Shown here one piece after another: positions 55,782 to 61,358 of a stretch of 64,000 nt of DNA. Made by a program: the position numbers and the translations under genes. Numbering within the stretch: position 1 is the stretch's first letter; the number at the start of each line of letters is the position of its first letter. Below the pieces are notes generated by a model. It did no database searches, was not told the origin of the DNA, and saw nothing but the letters and a program-made list of their open reading frames with translations. The DNA is taken from the NCBI GenBank assembly GCA_036271555.1, contig DATBAK010000002.1, positions 1 to 64,000 on the forward strand, in the 5' to 3' direction. The DNA comes from Acidimicrobiia bacterium. Its GTDB lineage: Bacteria; Actinomycetota; Acidimicrobiia; IMCC26256; PALSA-610.

Positions 55782-57425
55782 CTATTTGTTGTCGATCTCG
55801 TCGGGCGGGACGATCGTCGACAGGGTGGATCGACAGCTCACGGCGAGCGACTGCATCGCGGCGGCGTTCCGCGCGAATGCAGGGCCGTTCGGCGAGTTCG
55901 CCTCGGCGACCGAGGTGTGGTCGGTGACGCCGTCCGACAGGCACGTCGCCGCCGCGGGCGCCACGCCCTCCTGCACGGCCGCGCCGATCAGGCTCGTGCG
56001 GAACACGAGCAGCTGATACGCGCCGAGGCTGCGGTTCGTCACGGTCTTCGCCGCGCTCCCGGGATCGCACGACCGCAACGAGAGCGTGTTGTCGGAGTTC
56101 GCCGTCACGCGGGCCATGCCGTGCGGCAACGCCGCGATCCACTGGCGCAGCGCGCCGAGCATCTGCGTGTTGTCGCGCTTCGTCTCGCCGCGGTAGTGCA
56201 CCTCGAGACACGTCTGCGAACCCTCACGCGCGATCGCGTACGAGTCGGCGCCCCAACCCAACGCCGCGTGCATCGCGACGTGCGGGTCGATGCGCTCCGA
56301 CAGCATGAGGTACCACATCAGCACCCCGAACTCCTTGCCGCTGTCGAGCTTCTTCGCGCCCTTCGGAAGCTTCGGCGCGGAGATCGCGCCGGGCTCGTCG
56401 TTGTCGAGATAGCTGAGCGGATCGATCACCTGCTCTTCGTCGATCGGCGGGTTCTTGAACGCGGCGTCGACCTTGGCCTGGCCGCCGACCTTGCGCAGCA
56501 GGTCGACGTACACCGGGCCGAAGTCGTAGGCCCACTCCTGGAGCAGCCCGAGCACCTGCGGCACACCCTTCAGGTCCGCGCCGGAGGCCGCAGTGTCCTG
56601 CGAACGCTCGTACGCGCGCCGGTCGCTCGGGGAGAGCTTCGCGATGTAGTCGTTCTCGACCGCTTCCGCGTCGCCCTCGATGAGCGCCTCGGTGGCGTCG
56701 GTGTCGTGCTTGTCGCCGATCTTCTCGACCTTGTCGAGGTCGTAGTGCTGATCGTCGAGCGTGTGCGTCAGCTCGTGCGCGAGCGTCACCTTCTGCGCGA
56801 CGTCGATCGCGCCCTCGGGCACCACGACCTGCTTCTTCTCGAAGTCGTAGAACGCCTCGGTGGTCTCGCCCGTGAGCTGGTTCAGCTTCTTGAAGAGGTC
56901 GACGTTCCCTTGGACCATGCCCATCGCGCGCAGCGCCTCGAGCGTCGCCTGGATCTCGCGCTTGTCCTTCGCGCTGAGCTTCTGGTCGCCGAGCAGCCGC
57001 TTCTTGAACGCGGCGGGGGAGAGGAACAGCACCTGCACCGGGTGGAGGTAGTGGAGGTCGCGCTGCTTCTGGTCGAACTGCACGAGGCTGCTGACGCGCG
57101 GGTCCCAGTTCGTCGGGAACGTCGTGGTCGGGGCGCCGGCCTTGTCCTTCGAGCCGACCATGGTGAGCCCGACGACGGCGGCGGCGACGATCGCGGCGGT
57201 CACCACCAGTGCGATGGCGACCGTCTTCGGCGAGTTGCCGGTGCGGGGTGGGCGCGGTGCCTTGCCCCGCGCGTCGAGCGCGCCCGGACCGAGCGGCGGG
57301 GCCATCCCCGGCGGGGGGGTACCGAGGACGGGTTCGGCCGCCGCGCCCGAGTAGGACGCGCCGCACTTCACGCACATCGGCCGCCAGTCGTCGTTCTCGG
57401 TGCCGCAGGCCGCGCAGCGCTTCAT
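55782..57425 (-). CDS. Zinc-ribbon, membrane-anchored HExxH metallopeptidase-like protein
   Basis: A 547-residue protein of no recognised family name. The N-terminal 21 residues form a zinc ribbon (Cys4, Cys7, Cys18, Cys21). A proline-rich linker leads to one membrane helix (about 67-91). The outer part holds an HExxH at 217-221 (AHELTHTLDDQH) with further acidic residues at Glu250 and Glu254 (EALIEGDAEAVEN) that could be the third zinc ligand, the gluzincin layout. About 290 helical residues follow, with cysteines at the end. With N-in topology the ribbon is cytoplasmic and the peptidase outside. It is inserted, on the opposite strand, into the coaD-to-smc block. Confidence 0.7.
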   Translation of the reverse strand: MKRCAACGTENDDWRPMCVKCGASYSGAAAEPVLGTPPPGMAPPLGPGALDARGKAPRPPRTGNSPKTVAIALVVTAAIVAAAVVGLTMVGSKDKAGAPTTTFPTNWDPRVSSLVQFDQKQRDLHYLHPVQVLFLSPAAFKKRLLGDQKLSAKDKREIQATLEALRAMGMVQGNVDLFKKLNQLTGETTEAFYDFEKKQVVVPEGAIDVAQKVTLAHELTHTLDDQHYDLDKVEKIGDKHDTDATEALIEGDAEAVENDYIAKLSPSDRRAYERSQDTAASGADLKGVPQVLGLLQEWAYDFGPVYVDLLRKVGGQAKVDAAFKNPPIDEEQVIDPLSYLDNDEPGAISAPKLPKGAKKLDSGKEFGVLMWYLMLSERIDPHVAMHAALGWGADSYAIAREGSQTCLEVHYRGETKRDNTQMLGALRQWIAALPHGMARVTANSDNTLSLRSCDPGSAAKTVTNRSLGAYQLLVFRTSLIGAAVQEGVAPAAATCLSDGVTDHTSVAEANSPNGPAFARNAAAMQSLAVSCRSTLSTIVPPDEIDNK

Positions 57426-57663
57426 GGCCTCTCCTGCTCGCGCGTCGGATCCGATGCCTCTGGAGCCTCATCGGCAGCGTCGACCCGACGGTAAGCCCCG
57501 GTTCCACCCCGGCCCCGGATGCCCGGATCGCCCCGCCGAGCCGCCCGTCCGCCACCATCGGTGCAGGCCGGTGGCCTGCTACGATGCGCGTTCTGCCGCT
57601 CGGCATCGGCTTCGCCGCATCGCCGCGGCCCCTCCGCCTGCCGCGCCGCGGCGACCCTCCTGA

Positions 57664-58185
57664 ATGATTAGTCCACTGATGACCGTTTCTTCCGGTTTGC
57701 GAATCATGGTCACCGACCTTCTGCGCCGGCCCGGAGCGAAACGGGCCGTGCATCTCGAGGGCGCGGTGCCGGATCTCGGCGCGGGCACGGTCGTGGTCGG
57801 GCCCGACGACTTGGTGCGCATCGACGCCGTGCTCGAGCGGATCCCGGAGGGGATCGTCGTCCGCGGCGAGGTCGACGTCGCCTGGACGGCCGAGTGCAAC
57901 CGCTGCCTCGGCCCGATGCGGGGCGAGCTCGCGATCGGTATCGACGAGCTGTTCGAGACCGACCCGATCGACGGCGAGACCTATCGCCTCGACGGCGACA
58001 GCATCGACCTCGAGCAGATCGTGCGCGACCACGTCGTGCTCGAGCTGCCGACCGCCCCCCGCTGCCGCGACGACTGTCGCGGCCTGTGCCCCACCTGCGG
58101 CGCCGACCGGAACGACGTCGACTGCGGCTGCGTCGAAGAAGTCGGCGATCCCCGTTGGGCGGCCCTCGGGTCGCTCGAGCTGTGA
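57664..58185 (+). CDS. DUF177 family protein (YceD-like)
   Basis: A 173-residue protein. Family features: LRIMVTDLLRRPGAKRAVHL at the start, WTAECNRCLGPMRGELAIGI, and the four-cysteine end CRDDCRGLCPTCGADRNDVD CGC. Start is ATG 57664, or 57679 or 57706 (MVTDLLRRP, where the domain begins). DUF177 genes sit upstream of rpmF widely; in E. coli YceD is linked to 23S rRNA maturation and plant relatives act in rRNA processing. rpmF starts 45 bases later. Confidence 0.88.
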   Translation: MISPLMTVSSGLRIMVTDLLRRPGAKRAVHLEGAVPDLGAGTVVVGPDDLVRIDAVLERIPEGIVVRGEVDVAWTAECNRCLGPMRGELAIGIDELFETDPIDGETYRLDGDSIDLEQIVRDHVVLELPTAPRCRDDCRGLCPTCGADRNDVDCGCVEEVGDPRWAALGSLEL

Positions 58186-58230
58186 GCCGGGCCTCCCACC
58201 CGTTCGTCCTCGATCTGCAAGGAGCCTCCG

Positions 58231-58410
58231 TTGGCCGTCCCGAAGCGCAAGACCAGCCGGTCCCGGACGCGGTCCCGGCGTTCGGCGAACTACGCCATCA
58301 CGCCGGCCGCCCACTCGCTCTGTCCGAACTGCGGCGCGTCGCGGCTGCCTCACACCGTCTGCGTGAACTGCGGCTGGTACCGCGGACGGCAGGTCGTGGA
58401 GGTCGAGTAA
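58231..58410 (+). CDS. rpmF: 50S ribosomal protein L32
   Basis: A 59-residue L32, too short for many gene callers. It reads LAVPKRKTSRSRTRSRRSAN YAITPA then the zinc pair LCPNCGASRLPHTVCVNCGW YRGRQVVEVE (C-x2-C, C-x2-C). The start is TTG 58231, with AAGGAG 9 bases upstream. Four bases separate it from plsX. Confidence 0.95.
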   Translation: MAVPKRKTSRSRTRSRRSANYAITPAAHSLCPNCGASRLPHTVCVNCGWYRGRQVVEVE

Positions 58411-58414
58411 CCGA

Positions 58415-59428
58415 GTGAGCGAGGGGCCGCCGGGCACCGATCCGGCCTCGGTCACGGTCGCCGTCGACGCGATGGGCGGCGACCGCGCGCCCGACGCCAT
58501 CGTCGCGGGCGCGCTCCAGGCCGCGGCGACCCTCGACGTCGACATCCTCCTCGTCGGTTCCGAGGCCCGGCTGCGGCCGCTCGTCGGAGACGCCGCGCGC
58601 GTCGCGCTGCTCGACGCGTCCGAGGTCGTCGAGATGCACGAGCCCGCGACCGCGGTACGTACGAAGCGCGACGCGTCGGTCGTCCGTTGCGCGGAAGCGG
58701 TGCGCGACGGCCGCGCGGCCGCGATGGTCGGGGCGGGAAACACCGGCGCGACGATGGCCGCGGCGCTGCTGCGCTTCGGCCGGCTGCCGGGCGTGAGCCG
58801 TCCCGCGATCGCGATCCCGGTGCCGGTCGCCGGCACGCAGACGCGACAGCTTCTCGTCGACGGTGGCGCGACCGTCGACCCCGAGCCCGAATGGCTCGTG
58901 CAGTGGGCGCGTCTCGCGCGTGAGTACGCGCGCGTCCGTCTCGGCGTCGACGAACCGACGGTCGGGCTGCTGTCGAACGGCGAAGAGCCCGGCAAGGGCG
59001 ACGCGCTGCGCAAGGACGCGTTCGCGCGGCTGTCTTCGGTGAAGGGCTTCATCGGCAACGTCGAAGGGCGCGATCTCTCGCGCGTCGCCGCCGACGTGAT
59101 CGTCACCGACGGCTTCACCGGCAACGTCGCGCTGAAGACGCTCGAAGGCGCGATGCTCGGTCTCGCGGGCCTCGTGTTCTCGATCCTCGACGAGCCCGAG
59201 TTCGCCGCCGTGAGCGAGCCGATCAAGCTGCGCCTGCTCGCGGCGGCCGCCGACCTGATGCCCGACGAGACCGGCGGTGCGATGCTGCTCGGCGTCGACG
59301 GCGTGTGCGTGATCTCGCACGGTTCGTCGGGCGAGCGCGCGATCGTCAACGCCGTTTCGGTGGCCGCCGCGTGCGCGCGGGCCGACGTCGTGAGTCGGCT
59401 GCGCGGGGTGATGGCCGATGCCGGCTGA
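58415..59428 (+). CDS. plsX: Phosphate acyltransferase PlsX
   Basis: A 337-residue PlsX, converting acyl-ACP and phosphate to acyl-phosphate for phospholipid synthesis. Motifs: VTVAVDAMGGDRAPDAIVAG, KRDASVVRCAEAVRDGRAAA MVGAGNTGATMAAA, GLLSNGEEPGKGDALRKDA, FIGNVEGRDLSRVAADVIVT DGFTGNVALKTLEGA. GTG 58415 has no Shine-Dalgarno but follows rpmF by 4 bases. It overlaps the next gene by 11 bases, in the place where acpP normally sits in bacteria. Confidence 0.96.
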   Translation: MSEGPPGTDPASVTVAVDAMGGDRAPDAIVAGALQAAATLDVDILLVGSEARLRPLVGDAARVALLDASEVVEMHEPATAVRTKRDASVVRCAEAVRDGRAAAMVGAGNTGATMAAALLRFGRLPGVSRPAIAIPVPVAGTQTRQLLVDGGATVDPEPEWLVQWARLAREYARVRLGVDEPTVGLLSNGEEPGKGDALRKDAFARLSSVKGFIGNVEGRDLSRVAADVIVTDGFTGNVALKTLEGAMLGLAGLVFSILDEPEFAAVSEPIKLRLLAAAADLMPDETGGAMLLGVDGVCVISHGSSGERAIVNAVSVAAACARADVVSRLRGVMADAG

Positions 59429-60458
59429 GACCCACAGCCACCGCAGTCCCGTGGCGCGCGACGAGGTGAGCCGGCTCGTGCGCGAGCGACTCGCCGAGAT
59501 CCTCGAGGTCGACGACGACGCCGTGCGCGCCGATGCGCGCCTGCGCGACGACCTGCACGCCGACGACTTCGCGCTGATCGAGTGGGCCGAGGCGATCGAG
59601 GACGAGCTCGGCGAGCGCACCGTCGGCTTCAAGCTCGCCGACGACGACCTCGCGGAGCTCGACACCGTCGCCGACGCGATCGACTGTGTCGTCGCGCGGC
59701 TCGAGTCCGGTGGAAGCGCGGCGCCCGTCGCGGACACACCCCCGCCCGAGCCCGATCCCACGCTCGACGCGCTCGAGGCGCGCATCACCTATGCCTTCCG
59801 CGACCGCGCGCTGTTGCGGCGCGCACTGTCGCACCGGTCGTGGTGCGCGGAGAACGGCGGGCACGAGTCCAACGAGCGCTTCGAGTTCCTCGGCGACTCG
59901 GTGCTCGGTGTGGTCGTCACCGACGACGTCTTCCGCCGCTTCCCCCACCTTCCCGAAGGCCAGCTCTCGGAGGTGCGCGCGGGGGTCGTGAACGCGCGTG
60001 CGCTCGCCGAGATCGCGGCCGAGATCGGCCTCGGCGCGTGCCTGCTGCTCGGCAAGGGCGAGGACGCGGGTGGCGGTCGTGCGAAGCAGTCGATCCTCGC
60101 CGACGGGTTCGAGGCGTTGATCGCCGCGGTGTATCTCGACGGCGGGCTCGAGGCCGCGACCCGTCTCGTGCTCGATCACGTGGGCCACCGCATCGGTGTG
60201 TCCGCCGACGGTCCCGGTGGACGTGACTACAAGACCCGCCTCCAGGAGCTCGCCGCGGCGCGCAGCTTGGGGCGGCCGCGGTACGTCGTGCGCGACGAGG
60301 GGCCCGACCACGCGAAGAAGTTCTTCGCGGTCGTGCTGCTCGACGGCGAGGAGTCCGGCACGGGGACGGGCAATTCGAAGAAGGAAGCCGAGCAGGAGGC
60401 CGCGTGGTACGCCTGGTCGGGCCTGCAGGAGGGGGGCCAAGGTGCCGGAGCTACCTGA
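59418..60458 (+). CDS. rnc: Fusion of a degenerate acyl-carrier-protein domain to ribonuclease III
   Basis: A 346-residue protein. Residues about 15-96 have the ACP four-helix pattern (VSRLVRERLAEILEVDDDAV, LRDDLHADDFALIEWAEAIE, LDTVADAIDCVVARLE), but the phosphopantetheine Ser in DSL is Asp50 (HADDF). A Ser/Ala/Pro linker (97-115) leads to RNase III. Its signature is NERFEFLGDSVL (152-163) with catalytic Glu153, Glu156, Asp160, and LADGFEALIAAVYLD with Asp229 and Glu232. A dsRNA-binding domain is at about 269-334. RNase III processes rRNA and cuts double-stranded RNA. No ATG, GTG or TTG lies in frame between the ACP part and the first RNase III helix. It overlaps the Fpg-like gene by 17 bases. 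Confidence 0.93.
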   Translation: MPAETHSHRSPVARDEVSRLVRERLAEILEVDDDAVRADARLRDDLHADDFALIEWAEAIEDELGERTVGFKLADDDLAELDTVADAIDCVVARLESGGSAAPVADTPPPEPDPTLDALEARITYAFRDRALLRRALSHRSWCAENGGHESNERFEFLGDSVLGVVVTDDVFRRFPHLPEGQLSEVRAGVVNARALAEIAAEIGLGACLLLGKGEDAGGGRAKQSILADGFEALIAAVYLDGGLEAATRLVLDHVGHRIGVSADGPGGRDYKTRLQELAAARSLGRPRYVVRDEGPDHAKKFFAVVLLDGEESGTGTGNSKKEAEQEAAWYAWSGLQEGGQGAGAT

Positions 60459-61284
60459 GATCGAGGTCTTGCGTCGAGATCTCGAGCGCGACCTCGTCGG
60501 TCGCAAGATCAAGAGCGTCGAGGTCGACGGGCTGAAGCCGATTCGCCGTCACCGCACGAAGAAGGCGTTCACCGGCCTGCTCGACGGCCACAAGATCACG
60601 GGCGTCGAGCGGCGCGGCCGTTACCTGCTCATCCGCCTCGACGGTCCCGACGTGCTGCTCGTCGATCTCGGCCCGACGGGCTCGCTCGTACGCGCGAAGA
60701 CCGCGCGCACCGCGGTGACGAAGGGCACGCACGTCGTCATCACGTTCACCCAGGGCGGGCAGTTGCGCTACTCCGACCCGAAGGTGACGGGCGAGATGTT
60801 CGTCACGCCCCTCGAGGGCATCGCCGACGAGGTGAGCGAGATCGCCGCGAAGGGTCTCGACCCGCTCGAAGCGTCGATCTCGTGGATCGACTTCGGGCGC
60901 CTCATCGCGGGCCGGCACGCGAAGTTGAAGGCGCTGCTGATGGACGCGAGCGTCCTCACCGGGATCGGTCCCGTGTACAGCGACGAGATCCTGTTCGCGG
61001 CGGGACTGCGGTGGGATCGCGAGAGCGACTCGCTCACCGACCAGGAGATTCGTCGTCTCTATCGCGCGATCGTCGAGACCGTGCAGGAGGCCGTGAAGTA
61101 CGCGGGCTCACGCGCCGCCAACAACAGCGACGGCGACGGTGTCGACCACACGGGTAGCGGCGAGAACCACCGCTTCAAGGTCTACGAGCGCGAAGGCGAG
61201 GCGTGCCGGCGGTGCCGGCGCCCGCTCGTGAAGCTGCGCGTCGGCAATCGCCCGGTCTTCTTCTGCGAAGCGTGCCAGGTGTAG
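60442..61284 (+). CDS. mutM: Fpg/Nei family DNA glycosylase, divergent
   Basis: A 280-residue protein. It starts VPELPEIEVLRRDLERDLVG (the catalytic Pro-Glu after Met removal), contains the helix-two-turn-helix region LTGIGPVYSDEILFAAGLRW, and ends with the zinc finger CRRCRRPLVKLRVGNRPVFF CEACQ, which keeps the Arg equivalent to E. coli Arg258. Differences from canonical MutM: R60 for Lys57 (RRGRYLL), LGPTGSL for LGMSGSL, DPKVTG for DPRRFG, and GIGP for GVGN. An insert GDGVDHTGSGENHRF lies before the zinc finger. AGGAGG precedes GTG 60442. Locus position between rnc and smc is the usual mutM one. Confidence 0.8.
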   Translation: MPELPEIEVLRRDLERDLVGRKIKSVEVDGLKPIRRHRTKKAFTGLLDGHKITGVERRGRYLLIRLDGPDVLLVDLGPTGSLVRAKTARTAVTKGTHVVITFTQGGQLRYSDPKVTGEMFVTPLEGIADEVSEIAAKGLDPLEASISWIDFGRLIAGRHAKLKALLMDASVLTGIGPVYSDEILFAAGLRWDRESDSLTDQEIRRLYRAIVETVQEAVKYAGSRAANNSDGDGVDHTGSGENHRFKVYEREGEACRRCRRPLVKLRVGNRPVFFCEACQV

Positions 61285-61358
61285 GTGCATCCGCCGGAGC
61301 CGTGTAGGGCCGCGCGTACGCTCCTCGCCGGAGGAGGGGCCGCGCGGTCGGTCATCGC

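Noticed and set aside
56224-59349. A 1041-codon minus-strand frame across DUF177, rpmF and plsX
   Set aside because: It conflicts with four genes with complete motifs and shows no protein family features.
59418-59711. Separate functional acyl carrier protein gene
   Set aside because: The frame continues into RNase III with no stop, and the phosphopantetheine serine is missing.
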